Positions 8,578-16,493 of a DNA stretch of 64,000 nt are shown in pieces. Source of the DNA: JAUVRX01 sp049664225 (GTDB taxonomy: Bacteria > Acidobacteriota > Thermoanaerobaculia > Multivoradales > JAHEKO01); NCBI GenBank assembly GCA_049664225.1, contig JBATEX010000080.1, forward strand, positions 6,662 to 70,661, in the 5' to 3' direction. The stretch's first letter is position 1. Each line of letters begins with the position of its first letter. The notes under the pieces are model-generated. The model was not told the DNA's origin, did not search any database, and saw nothing but the letters and a program-made list of their open reading frames with translations. Position numbers and translations under genes: made by a program.

Positions 8578-9582
8578 TCAACTACACCTGGGTAAGTCGC
8601 CCGAGATCAGGGCGAGGGTGGTCTGAACCACCTGGATCAACGACTTGGCGTCGGCGACGCCGCGGCCGGCGATGTCGAAAGCCGTGCCATGGTCGACCGA
8701 GGTACGCAGGAAGGGCAGACCGAGAGTCCAGTTGGTGGAGAGGCCGAAGGCACTCGTCTTGACGGCGATCAGGCCCTGATCATGGTAAAGGGACAGTACC
8801 CAGTCGTACTCGCCGTGACGCGCCCGGGCGAACAGCGAGTCCGGGCTGTCGGGTCCGGAGACGTCGATGCCTTGCTCTCTGGCTCGCTGTACCGCTGGCC
8901 GAACGATCTCGATCTCCTCCGAACCCAGGAGCCCATCCTCACCCGCGTGTGGATTGACACCTGCCACCACCATGCGGCCACCTGCCGCGCGATTCAACAG
9001 TTGAAGAGCATCGACAAGAGCCTCCTCGTGAATCTCGTCCAGAGCCTCCCTCAGCGGCAGATGGGTGGTCAGCAGGGCCACCTGCAGGTCGGGAGTCAGA
9101 AAGGCCATCAGGTAGTCGCGACCGTAGCGCTCCAGACCGGCAGCCTCGGCCAGGTACTCCGTGTGGCCCCGGAAATCGGCTCTGTGGTGTCGGGCGATCG
9201 AGGCTTTGCTGACCGGTGCAGTGATTAGCGCATCCGCGCAGCCTGAACGAACCGCCTCGATGCCGCCATCGAGAGCTGCCATGGCTCCGCCCGCATCGGC
9301 CGACCCGGACTGACCCAGATGGAGCTGGCGGGGCTCCCCTACAGGATCCACGACCGGAACTGCCTCAAGTGGCAGAGCGTCGATCTCACTTCGGCTTGGA
9401 ACGGATGGGAGATAGACCAGCCTCTCGAGCAGAGAGCCGGCGACGGATGGTGACACCGAGTCCAGGGCCACCTTTTCGGCGAAGACCAGCGGTCGCCACT
9501 GCTTGCTCGGCGGCTGTGTGACCAACAACTTGGCGATGATTTCTGGACCCACCCCGGCAGGATCACCCTGGGTCAGGGCCAC
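8578..9582 (-). CDS. pdxA: 4-hydroxythreonine-4-phosphate dehydrogenase
   Basis: 334 aa, the usual PdxA length. The N-terminus reads ALTQGDPAGVGPEI, the family signature; the substrate and metal region includes HHRADFRGHTEYLAEAAG, and the C-terminal half has GVNPHAGEDGLLGSEE and LYHDQGLIAVK. It oxidises 4-phosphohydroxy-L-threonine in the DXP-dependent route to pyridoxal phosphate. The start is a GTG at 9582, 8 nt after the hfq stop, making it the third gene of a ricT-hfq-pdxA operon. PLP made here would serve SufS in the same window. Confidence 0.95.
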   Translation of the reverse strand: MALTQGDPAGVGPEIIAKLLVTQPPSKQWRPLVFAEKVALDSVSPSVAGSLLERLVYLPSVPSRSEIDALPLEAVPVVDPVGEPRQLHLGQSGSADAGGAMAALDGGIEAVRSGCADALITAPVSKASIARHHRADFRGHTEYLAEAAGLERYGRDYLMAFLTPDLQVALLTTHLPLREALDEIHEEALVDALQLLNRAAGGRMVVAGVNPHAGEDGLLGSEEIEIVRPAVQRAREQGIDVSGPDSPDSLFARARHGEYDWVLSLYHDQGLIAVKTSAFGLSTNWTLGLPFLRTSVDHGTAFDIAGRGVADAKSLIQVVQTTLALISGDLPRCS

Positions 9583-9592
9583 AACCGGTAAA

Positions 9593-9913
9593 TCAACCAG
9601 AACGTCGTCCTCGCCTCCTGAGCTCCTCCTCCTTGAACATGCAGCGGATCTGGTGCTTGTAGATCAGCAGGTTCGGCTCGCTGTGGCGATGGAACTTGAT
9701 GGAGGCCTTGTCGTACCACTCGATCCAACCGTGCAGCTCTTCTCCATCGACGAGCACCAGGACCATCGGAGTCTTCGCCGCCATCTGCTTGAGGTAGTAG
9801 AACTCCTCGGCATTGGTCTGCTCTGGGGGCGCTTGCTTTCGCCGAACGGAGCGAGCCTGCCCGTCCTTCTTGAAGTCCGATGTTTCCGGCCTGATGAGCT
9901 TTCGATTGGTCAT
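9593..9913 (-). CDS. hfq: Hfq-like RNA chaperone
   Basis: 106 aa. An N-terminal helix (AEEFYYLKQMAAKTP) leads into Sm1 (MVLVLVDGEELHGWIEWYDK) and Sm2 with the diagnostic YKH triplet (LLIYKHQIRCMF). In Hfq this Tyr-Lys-His element builds the proximal RNA site. Hfq hexamers pair small RNAs with mRNAs in the cytosol. The protein is divergent: a basic 35-residue N-terminal extension precedes the helix and the usual FDNF-type segment is WYDKASIKF. The ATG overlaps the ricT stop (ATGA), so it is translationally coupled; a longer in-frame start at 10120 would lie wholly inside ricT and is rejected. Confidence 0.85.
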   Translation of the reverse strand: MTNRKLIRPETSDFKKDGQARSVRRKQAPPEQTNAEEFYYLKQMAAKTPMVLVLVDGEELHGWIEWYDKASIKFHRHSEPNLLIYKHQIRCMFKEEELRRRGRRSG

Positions 9914-10653
9914 GGTTTGGGACTTTCTTGAGGGCTGGTCGCCCTCTTCTTTGGCGGCGTTTGGTACTGGTCGTCCTCGTAGGCCAGGCAGCACAGGAGG
10001 CGCCCACACTGACCGGAGATCTTCGAGGGATTGAGGCTCAGGCTTTGACGCTTGGCCATCTGTATCGAGATGGGTCTGAAGTCCTGCAGCCAGGTCGAGC
10101 AGCAAAGGGTCTGTCCACAAACCCCGATGCCGCCAATCAGCCCCGCCTCGTCTCGGGCACCGACCTGCATCATCTTGATCCTGGCTGCGAAGCGGCGGGA
10201 AATCTCGCGCACCAGCTTGCGAAAATCGATTCTTCCCTCAGCCGTGAAGTAGACCACCGCCTTGGAACCGTCGAGAGCGAAATCGACCTTGGAGACCTTC
10301 ATCTCGAGCCCCAGGTTCTTGGCCCGCTCGCGGCAGAATCGCTTGGCGGAGAAGTCCTTCTCGAGTTTCTTCTCGAAGGCGATCTCGTCGTTATCGTTGG
10401 CTCGGCGCACGATCCGACGGGCCGCGACCTTCTGGCACGGTTTAAAGACCGGCATCGGCGACTGCTCTACCTTGCCCAGAGCCGGCCCCGGCTCGAGGTC
10501 CACAACGACACGTTCGTCCTTGCAGTAGATCTGGTCGCCCGTCGAACAAAGCGTCAGATTGGAGGCTTCGCCGACGCGAACGCCGACGTAGTTGCCCTCC
10601 ACACTGGTGGACATTCCCTTATAGGAGCACCCCTGACAAGCTGACATATTCAC
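9910..10653 (-). CDS. ricT: PSP1/RicT (YaaT) family iron-sulfur complex protein
   Basis: 247 aa. It contains the PSP1 core and paired cysteines typical of RicT: CQGC near the N-terminus, CSTGDQIYC, then GVCGQTLCCSTWL and GQCGRLLCCLAYE. In Bacillus subtilis RicT (YaaT) works with RicA and RicF in RNA processing through RNase Y and carries Fe-S clusters. Here it is first in an operon with hfq and pdxA, which joins two RNA-metabolism factors. The leader is about 124 nt, downstream of a strong promoter at 10784-10812. Confidence 0.9.
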   Translation of the reverse strand: MNMSACQGCSYKGMSTSVEGNYVGVRVGEASNLTLCSTGDQIYCKDERVVVDLEPGPALGKVEQSPMPVFKPCQKVAARRIVRRANDNDEIAFEKKLEKDFSAKRFCRERAKNLGLEMKVSKVDFALDGSKAVVYFTAEGRIDFRKLVREISRRFAARIKMMQVGARDEAGLIGGIGVCGQTLCCSTWLQDFRPISIQMAKRQSLSLNPSKISGQCGRLLCCLAYEDDQYQTPPKKRATSPQESPKP

Positions 10654-10783
10654 CGCATTCTCTCGGCACGCAAGACAGATACCAGGCTGGTTTTCTCCAA
10701 TTCCGCGTCAAAGCTCTTCTATTCCCTTGAAAAACAAAGGGATAACCCAGTCTCCGTTGTCGTGCTCGTGACAGTCGGATGCC

Positions 10784-10812
10784 ATTATGGCAACGGCTTG
10801 ATGCCGTGTCAA
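10784..10812 (-). promoter_or_regulatory. Sigma70-type promoter of the ricT-hfq-pdxA operon
   Basis: TTGACA (10812-10807) and CATAAT (10789-10784) on the minus strand are separated by 17 bp. The predicted start near 10777 leaves a leader of about 124 nt before ricT. The leader contains CCCTT-tgtttttc-AAGGG near 10714-10735, a weak hairpin. Confidence 0.75.
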
Positions 10813-10852
10813 CGCGACACCGACTCGATTCCCAACGGATGCGGAGAGTCGC

Positions 10853-12130
10853 TCAGGTCTCTCGCGTGAGCACGCGTCTACCGATATCTCGACGCAGAAC
10901 CTTGCTAGGCCACTGGATCTTCGATGCCGCTTCGTAGGCAAGCTTGAGTGCGTCCTGCAGGTGGGGGCCGGAACCGCAGACATTGAGCACTCGCCCGCCA
11001 GACGCGACCAGCTTGCCATCCTTCAAGGCCGTTCCGGCGTGGAACACCTCCGCGCCCTCGACCTCTCGAGCCGCCCCGATACCGGTGATGGGCTCGCCCT
11101 TGACCGGGTCGCCCGGATAGCCGGCACTCGCCAGCACGATGCAGCTGGTAGCCGCCTTGCGGAAGTGGAGGCGCGAGACCTCGAACTTGCCCTTGGCTCC
11201 GGAGGCCAGCACCGGCAGCAGGTCGTCTTCCAATCGCATGAAGAGTGGTTGGGCCTCCGGGTCGCCAAATCGGACGTTGTACTCCAGTACCTTCGGGCCG
11301 TCATCGGTCAGCATGAGGCCGGCATAGAGGACCCCGATGAATGGTCTGCCCTCAGCCGCCATGCCTGCGATAGTCGGGCGCATCACGGTCTCCACCACGC
11401 CGGAGGCGCTCTCACCAGACAGCACACCTGACGGGCTATGCGCGCCCATGCCGCCGGTGTTGGGACCTGTATCGTCTTCACCGATGCGCTTGTAATCCTT
11501 GGTGGTCGCAAAGTTGAGGAGGCGCTCACCGTCGCTCAGGGCGATGAAGGAAAGCTCTTCGCCTTCGAGGCACTCCTCGACCACAACCCGGTCCGCCGCC
11601 CTGCCGAAGCGTCGGTCTTCGAAGAGAATCTTCAGGGCGTCATCTGCCTCTGCCTGTTCGCCGACGATCAACACTCCTTTGCCGGCCGCCAGGCCATCCG
11701 CCTTGAGGACCACCGGATACCCGAACTTGGCCATCGCCTCGCGGGCTTCTTTCGCATCGTGAACAACCTGGAACGCGGCGGTGGGAATCCCATGCCGGGC
11801 CATGAACTCCTTGGCGAAGACCTTACTCCCCTCGAGCTCGGCGGCCCCTTGCCGGGGCCCGAATACGGCAATACCCCGCTCGTCGAGCTCGTCCGCCAGT
11901 CCCAGGGTCAGGGGCAGCTCGGGCCCCACCACGGTCAAGTCGATGCTCATCTCCTTGGCAAAATCCGCCAGCTTCTGGATCTCGTCCGGGGCGATAGGAA
12001 CCAGGTCCGCAACCTCCGCGATGCCAGGATTCCCGGGCGCACAATAGAGCTCTTTCAGGAGCGGACTCTGACGCAGCTTCCAGCACAGGGCGTGCTCTCG
12101 ACCACCACTGCCGACGACGAGTACTCTCAT
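10853..12130 (-). CDS. purD: Phosphoribosylamine--glycine ligase
   Basis: 425 aa, normal for PurD. The N-terminus MRVLVVGSGGREHALCWKL is the family signature. The ATP-grasp domain follows, with GYPVVLKADGLAAGKGVLI and GMGAHSPSG, and the metal/ATP region LEYNVRFGDPEAQ. It joins glycine to phosphoribosylamine in purine synthesis. The start codon overlaps the ispH stop (ATGA at 12130-12127), so the pair forms one transcription unit. Confidence 0.97.
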   Translation of the reverse strand: MRVLVVGSGGREHALCWKLRQSPLLKELYCAPGNPGIAEVADLVPIAPDEIQKLADFAKEMSIDLTVVGPELPLTLGLADELDERGIAVFGPRQGAAELEGSKVFAKEFMARHGIPTAAFQVVHDAKEAREAMAKFGYPVVLKADGLAAGKGVLIVGEQAEADDALKILFEDRRFGRAADRVVVEECLEGEELSFIALSDGERLLNFATTKDYKRIGEDDTGPNTGGMGAHSPSGVLSGESASGVVETVMRPTIAGMAAEGRPFIGVLYAGLMLTDDGPKVLEYNVRFGDPEAQPLFMRLEDDLLPVLASGAKGKFEVSRLHFRKAATSCIVLASAGYPGDPVKGEPITGIGAAREVEGAEVFHAGTALKDGKLVASGGRVLNVCGSGPHLQDALKLAYEAASKIQWPSKVLRRDIGRRVLTRET

Positions 12131-13020
12131 GGTTCACCTCGTTCCTGTTCGGCATGAGTGCCGACTGCGGCTGCAGGCCATTCCAGGATGGCCTCTTCCA
12201 CCTCATCGATCACGTAGTCAGGTGTCGAGGCACCAGCGGTGATTCCCACGGTGCCGACGCTTTCGAACCAGTCGGGACGCAAATCCTGCGGGCCCTGGAT
12301 CAAGTGAGATGGCTTCAATTCGCGACAAATCTCCCAAAGATGACGGGTGTTGGCGCTCTGTTTGCCACCGATGATCAGGACCAGATCCACCGTGGGGTCG
12401 GCGCACAAGACCTGGGCGGCATCCTGGTTCTCCTTTGTGGCATAGCAGATCGTGTCGGCTCGTGATGCATGAGGTGCCCGTGACTCGATGAGTTTCACGA
12501 CCTCTTCGTAGTCCTCCGAGTTGAGCGTAGTCTGATAGAGAACCTTGACCTTCGGGTAGCGGCTCCAGTCTACCTCTTCTACCTCTTCAACGGTCTTCAA
12601 GATGTGGTAGGCGCGCGGGTCGCGGTCCCGGGTGTAGCCGATCACTTCCCGGTGCTCGGGCTCCCCGATGAAGACCAGCTGCGCACCGTCCTCGAACGCT
12701 CGGTCGGCCTCCTCGTGAATGTCGTACACGAAGGGGCAGGTTGTATCCAGGATCTTCAGGCTTCGGCTCTGCGCCTGTCTGTGGAAGGACGGCGGCACTC
12801 CGTGGGCTGAGAAGACCACGGTGCCCTCACCGATCTCCTCGAGTGAGTCGATCGTCGGCACTCCGAGCTGCTCCATCTCCTCGACTACACGCTCGTTGTG
12901 GACCACTTGGCCGAGGATCTTGCCGTCGGCTCCGCCCAGCGACGCGAACTTCTTGACCTTGCGGTCAGCGATCCGCACGCCGGCACAGAATCCATACTTC
13001 TCGGCTCGTTTGACTCTCAT
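12127..13020 (-). CDS. ispH: 4-hydroxy-3-methylbut-2-enyl diphosphate reductase
   Basis: About 297 aa from the ATG at 13020. The three cluster cysteines are in KYGFCAGVRIA, LDTTCPFVYDIH and ADTICYATKENQ. FSAHGVPPSFH is the conserved substrate-binding histidine region. This 4Fe-4S enzyme makes IPP and DMAPP at the end of the MEP isoprenoid pathway. The start at MRVKRAEKYGF matches the usual family N-terminus better than the upstream ATG at 13044. TACAAT about 14 nt before the ATG may be a -10 box but has no good -35 partner. purD follows with an ATGA overlap. Confidence 0.95.
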   Translation of the reverse strand: MRVKRAEKYGFCAGVRIADRKVKKFASLGGADGKILGQVVHNERVVEEMEQLGVPTIDSLEEIGEGTVVFSAHGVPPSFHRQAQSRSLKILDTTCPFVYDIHEEADRAFEDGAQLVFIGEPEHREVIGYTRDRDPRAYHILKTVEEVEEVDWSRYPKVKVLYQTTLNSEDYEEVVKLIESRAPHASRADTICYATKENQDAAQVLCADPTVDLVLIIGGKQSANTRHLWEICRELKPSHLIQGPQDLRPDWFESVGTVGITAGASTPDYVIDEVEEAILEWPAAAVGTHAEQERGEP

Positions 13021-13247
13021 GGCGAAGCGGCGAGATTGTAGCAAACGGCAGCGTCACTGCGGGTCCTCCAAAGTGTCCTCAGAAAAGGTCGTTTTCGCCG
13101 GCGAACCCGCGGTCCGAGTACCGACCCAACCAAGAAGACACTGCCTGCAAAAGGAACCTCAAAGGGTTTCTCTGCTGCTGCCAACCTGGCACCCGGGTTG
13201 CTGTTCCATTGCGACAGCATCTGAACCTCGATCGAAAGGAGACGACC

Positions 13248-13970
13248 GTGCGCCAGACAATCAAAGCCCTGCTGATAGTGATGAGTCTCTGCTTCGTCGC
13301 TCTGCCGGCTCTCGCTCAGTACCCGAGCCGACCCTACACTGGACCGCAAGTACCAAAGAACCACCTGCGGGTCAACGTCGGCTACTTCACCCCGAATGGC
13401 GGTTCTGACTACTGGAACGACAAGGAGTTCGATTTCACCGGCTCTCCCGACGACTTCGCGAACGCCACTGTGGGAGTGGACTACATCCGTCAGTTGACCG
13501 AGCGACTCGGCCTGCTGGTGACGGCGAACTTCTGGGAAGACGACTCCAACCAGTCCTACAGGGACTACTCGGATGAATTCGGTGCCAACATCACTCACAC
13601 CACTACGGTCTCGACCAACTCTCTCGAAGTGGGTCTGGTGTACAGCTTCCTGCCTCGCCAGGCAGTGGTGATTCCCTATATCGGCGGAGCCGGAGGCTAC
13701 TACGCCTGGGAGCTCCAGGAGGCCGGAGACTTCATCGACTTCGGCGCTTTTCCTCCACAGATCTTCAACGACAGCTTTTCTTCCAGTGGAGGGACCTTCG
13801 GTTGGTCAGGGATCTTCGGGCTCGAGATTCCCTTCGGCCAGAAATGGTCGCTCCTTCTCGAGGGCCGTTGGCAGGGTATCAGGGCCGAGCTGGATGGCGA
13901 TTTCCAGGGCTTTGGTACCCTGGACTTGTCGGGCGCCAACGTTCGAATCGGCGCGTCTTATGGGTTTTAG
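13248..13970 (+). CDS. Outer-membrane beta-barrel protein
   Basis: 240 aa with a GTG start, chosen because AAAGGAGA lies just upstream and a clean signal peptide follows (IKALLIVMSLCFVALPALAQ). The mature part alternates polar and aromatic residues in strand-sized blocks (HLRVNVGYFTPNGG, NSLEVGLVYSFLP, KWSLLLEGRWQGI) and ends LSGANVRIGASYGF, with a terminal Phe as in OMPs inserted by BamA. This fits the OmpW/OmpA-like 8-stranded barrel type. The cargo or function is unknown. Confidence 0.8.
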   Translation: MRQTIKALLIVMSLCFVALPALAQYPSRPYTGPQVPKNHLRVNVGYFTPNGGSDYWNDKEFDFTGSPDDFANATVGVDYIRQLTERLGLLVTANFWEDDSNQSYRDYSDEFGANITHTTTVSTNSLEVGLVYSFLPRQAVVIPYIGGAGGYYAWELQEAGDFIDFGAFPPQIFNDSFSSSGGTFGWSGIFGLEIPFGQKWSLLLEGRWQGIRAELDGDFQGFGTLDLSGANVRIGASYGF

Positions 13971-14170
13971 CGAGAGAGCAGGGCTCACTCCTCAGGGTCT
14001 TGGGGTCCCGGGCAGAGGACGAGGACCATGTGGCGGTCCGTTCGGGGGCGTAGGGAACGCTAGCAGAAGGCCTCTTCGTAGTCTTCGATAGCGGCGGTCG
14101 TCGGCCGACCTCCAAACCATGCCAGGGATGCGGCCGCCACCGATAGAAGGAAGTCGCTTCAGCCATGGTT
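13971..14170. other. Gene-less stretch between the barrel protein and the selenoprotein
   Basis: No convincing gene. A minus-strand frame around 14060-14155 reads plausibly (SVAAASLAWFGGRPTTAA, then IEDYEEAFC and a stop) but lacks an upstream start except an internal GTG. It may be the tail of a lost gene. Confidence 0.3.
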
Positions 14171-14923
14171 CTATCCTCTTGCCTCAGGGGAAAAGTCCAC
14201 CAACGCTGGCGGCTCCAAAGCAGGATCCTCCAGCAGTTCGAGCGCAGCCTCGATGACCGCCATCTGCTTGGCAGGGTCGTTCGGCGTGTCCAGTGGGTAA
14301 CCGTGCGGAAAGGGCACCATGAGAGCCCTCGGAGGACGGACCTTTTCTGCCACCAGCCGCAAGAGTTGGATGACCACCGTCGGAATCCCGTGGCGCTCCA
14401 ACTCGGCTGCGATCAGACCCACGGTCTGATTGCAGACCGGTCACACCGGCACCAACAGGGCTGCCTCCACCTCCTGCCTCAGGAAATTGTCGCAGGCGAG
14501 TGGAATGATGTCTCGTACCATCCGACCGGGTGAGGTAACCGACCCCATGAACGAGAGATACCGTTCAGCCAGAGAGCCGACTCGACCCTGTTCCAGCAGC
14601 TCTCGCATTCTGTCCAGAGGAAATGCGACGTTCATGTCCTGCTCCACACCGGTGTGATCCCAGGAACCGCTTCGATGATTCTCGACCAGTTGGCTGACCT
14701 CCGTATCCCATGGGATCTCCCGATAGCAGGGATCACCCCCTTTGACCTCCTTGCTGCAGGGCTTTTGCCCGATCAGAGTCAGACCGGCCGTAGAGACCAG
14801 GCCCACGCGACTTTCAGAGAGAGGTTTCTTGAGAGGTGCCCAGGGCACCGGATCGATACGGCGCCACCTGTAGGTCTTGATGAACGCTCTAACCGGCAGC
14901 GAGAACTCGCTCATATCTCCCAT
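14171..14923 (-). CDS. GrdB-family reductase-like selenoprotein (Sec at codon 161)
   Basis: Two open segments in the same frame (14923-14441 and 14440-14171) are joined by a single TGA at 14443-14441, giving 250 residues with Sec161. The flanking sequence is LLVPV-U-PVCNQTVGLIAAELE, a UxxC redox motif in the position where the selenoprotein B subunits of glycine/sarcosine/betaine and proline reductases carry Sec. Upstream elements such as RVGLVSTAGLTL and DPCYREIP also fit that family, and GIPTVVIQL follows the motif. A hairpin with a GUG apical loop starts 7 nt after the TGA. The protein is shorter than classical GrdB and no other Grd or Prd subunit is nearby, so it may be a stand-alone oxidoreductase rather than an amino-acid reductase. 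Substrate unknown. Confidence 0.85.
14408..14434 (-). promoter_or_regulatory. Candidate bacterial SECIS in the GrdB-like gene
   Basis: In the mRNA, 7 nt after the UGA, UGC-A-AUCAGACC pairs with GGUCUGAU-C-GCA around a GUG triloop (14422-14420): 11 base pairs with one A-C mismatch. The loop begins 18 nt after the UGA and starts with G, as expected for bacterial SECIS. A competing 7-bp hairpin (CGGUCUG-CAAU-CAGACCG) lies closer to the UGA. Confidence 0.7.
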
Positions 14924-14969
14924 GGCGGCACTATCCTAGCGCGGGAAAGGGTGGGGCGGGGCCCACCGC

Positions 14970-15055
14970 CAGCCGGCCTTTGAGGGCTTGAGGGTTGAAT
15001 CGCCCGTCGCTTGCTCCGGCCTACCTTTGAGGGCTTGGGGTCTTGAGTTGTTGGT
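14970..15055. repeat. Degenerate variable-stem repeats (family B), two units, minus orientation
   Basis: Two copies of the constant flank cctttgagggcttg occur at about 14990 and 15031, each next to GC-rich imperfect stems. They match the flanks of the cleaner family B units at 21.6, 59.8 and 61.5 kb. The stems here are decayed. The whole stretch 14924-15468 holds no gene. Confidence 0.55.
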
Positions 15056-15187
15056 GGTACTGGGCCACGCGCGAGGCTCTCCCCCGTCGTCCTGGGCCTC
15101 CGGCTGGAAGCCTCGCACGCGGCCTTGCACCGTTCTCTTCTCTCAGGACATCGATGCGGATGAAGACTTCTTCCAAGGAGTCGCCTC

Positions 15188-15240
15188 CTAGCCCCCTACA
15201 TTCCTAAGCCCATACTGCCCTAGGCCCCTATTGCCCTCCG
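15188..15240. repeat. Short C-rich repeat tract (family D)
   Basis: Irregular direct repeats of the type ccctaggcccctattgccct. The reverse complement of the same motif (gcctaggggc, taagggctta) occurs at 21559-21600 and 61198-61255, and the same orientation at 59960-60005. It adjoins the other repeat families. Confidence 0.55.
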
Positions 15241-15319
15241 TGGTGCCCGAGATTCGATCGGGTGGTTCGCAGGGGGTTGTTGAAGCATCAGCGAGACAGA
15301 GCTCTCTGGGCACGTCCAA

Positions 15320-15434
15320 GAGGTCGGTCCGGGGGGCGGGGCCCCAGGGGGTTCTTGCAACGGAAGGGCGGATAGCCTCCTGGGGCCCCGCCCCCCGGTC
15401 TGACCTCACAAGATCGTGGTCATCTGCCGAGGTC
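15320..15434. repeat. Long inverted repeat with conserved 21-nt module (family C, copy 1)
   Basis: Perfect 20-bp arms lie at 15329-15348 and 15379-15398 with a 30-nt spacer. The outer flanks gaggtcggtccgg and ccggtctgacctc extend the pairing imperfectly. The right side continues into a 21-nt segment (15407-15427; contains acaagatcgtggtcatct) that recurs identically at 61484-61504. The size and symmetry suggest a small non-autonomous (MITE-like) element or a very strong terminator at the 3' end of the nitrilase gene. Confidence 0.7.
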
Positions 15435-15468
15435 CCAAAATCCAAGCCCCAGGACGAGTGGGTGGGCG

Positions 15469-16458
15469 TCAGCCGTCGTCTTCGCCGACGGCGTCGTCGA
15501 TGGCGGGTGGGACGTCGCGGACCATCGGGCGAGGTTGGCGGTCGACGGTGAGCTGGAAGACGTCCGGGCGACCGTAGTGGCCAGCCACGTCGAGCTGGAA
15601 GCGCGGGCCCTGCATGAGGCGGGGATCAACCTCGCCGTACAGGATCTCCTGGCTTTGGATAACCGGCTCAGTCACCCACTTTCCGTCGGGATCGACGATG
15701 GCGCTGCCTCCCGGATTGATCCATTCCAGCTCCGAGGGCAGGAACTCCTCTTTGAATGCCAACCTATCGGGGACGTCCTCCCGCCGCATGGCGCTACAGC
15801 AGCCGATAACGTAGACCCGACCTTCCTTGGCGATATGCCGCAGCGTAGACAACCAGGGCTCGCCCCTGTCCCACGTCGGAGCCACATGGATCTGTGCTCC
15901 TCCGGCGTACAGCGCGTACCGGGCCAGCGGCATGTAGTTCTCCCAGCAGATCAAACCACTGAGCCGACCGACCGGCACATCGTGAACCTGCAGCGTGCTG
16001 CCATCACCCTGGCCGTGCACGATGCGCTCGCCGACGGTCGGCACCAGCTTGCGGTGACACCCCAGGATCTCGCCATCGGGACCGATGAACAGCAGCGAGT
16101 TGTAGAGAGTGGCTCCGCTGGCTTCCGTATTGCGCTCGTTGAGTCCCATGACGACCGTCACCTTCGCGGCCCGAGCCGCCGCGCAGAGTCTCCCGGTGGC
16201 TTCGTCGGGGACGCTAACGGAGTTGTCTAGGAGCTCGACGTAGAGATCCCGAAGAGCCTTGGTGTTGCCTGACGGTATGAACCAGACCCAGAACGGGTAG
16301 CCGGGCAGATAGCCCTCGGGAAAGACCACGAGGCGAGCGCCCTTCGCACCCGCTTCGGTGATCAGGGAACAGGCTTTGTCGAGAGTCGCCTTGCGATCCA
16401 AGAAGACTGGTGATCCTTGGACTGCTGCCACCAAGAAGGGCTCGCTCGAATGCGTCAT
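15469..16458 (-). CDS. Nitrilase-superfamily carbon-nitrogen hydrolase
   Basis: 329 aa. The Glu-Lys-Cys triad is visible: VVFPEGYLPGYPFW (Glu), HRKLVPTVGER (Lys) and LSGLICWENYMPLARY (Cys in the CWEN form typical of true nitrilases and cyanide-degrading members). Such enzymes hydrolyse nitriles to acids plus ammonia. The ATG at 16458 is preferred to the upstream frame start because GGAGGAA precedes it. It follows the AlgH-like gene by 35 nt on the same strand. The natural substrate is not predictable, but the branch (aliphatic or aryl nitrilase rather than amidase) is fairly clear. Confidence 0.88.
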   Translation of the reverse strand: MTHSSEPFLVAAVQGSPVFLDRKATLDKACSLITEAGAKGARLVVFPEGYLPGYPFWVWFIPSGNTKALRDLYVELLDNSVSVPDEATGRLCAAARAAKVTVVMGLNERNTEASGATLYNSLLFIGPDGEILGCHRKLVPTVGERIVHGQGDGSTLQVHDVPVGRLSGLICWENYMPLARYALYAGGAQIHVAPTWDRGEPWLSTLRHIAKEGRVYVIGCCSAMRREDVPDRLAFKEEFLPSELEWINPGGSAIVDPDGKWVTEPVIQSQEILYGEVDPRLMQGPRFQLDVAGHYGRPDVFQLTVDRQPRPMVRDVPPAIDDAVGEDDG

Positions 16459-16493
16459 CAATTCCTCCGGTAGGTACTGCGGTGACTCGGCCC

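Noticed and set aside
13018..13044. TACAAT before ispH as a promoter
   Set aside because: No acceptable -35 element at 16-18 bp spacing; left as a remark only.
14060..14155. Minus-strand frame ending in IEDYEEAFC and a stop, just after the GrdB-like gene
   Set aside because: Protein-like but without an upstream start other than an internal GTG; only about 26 residues; no family.
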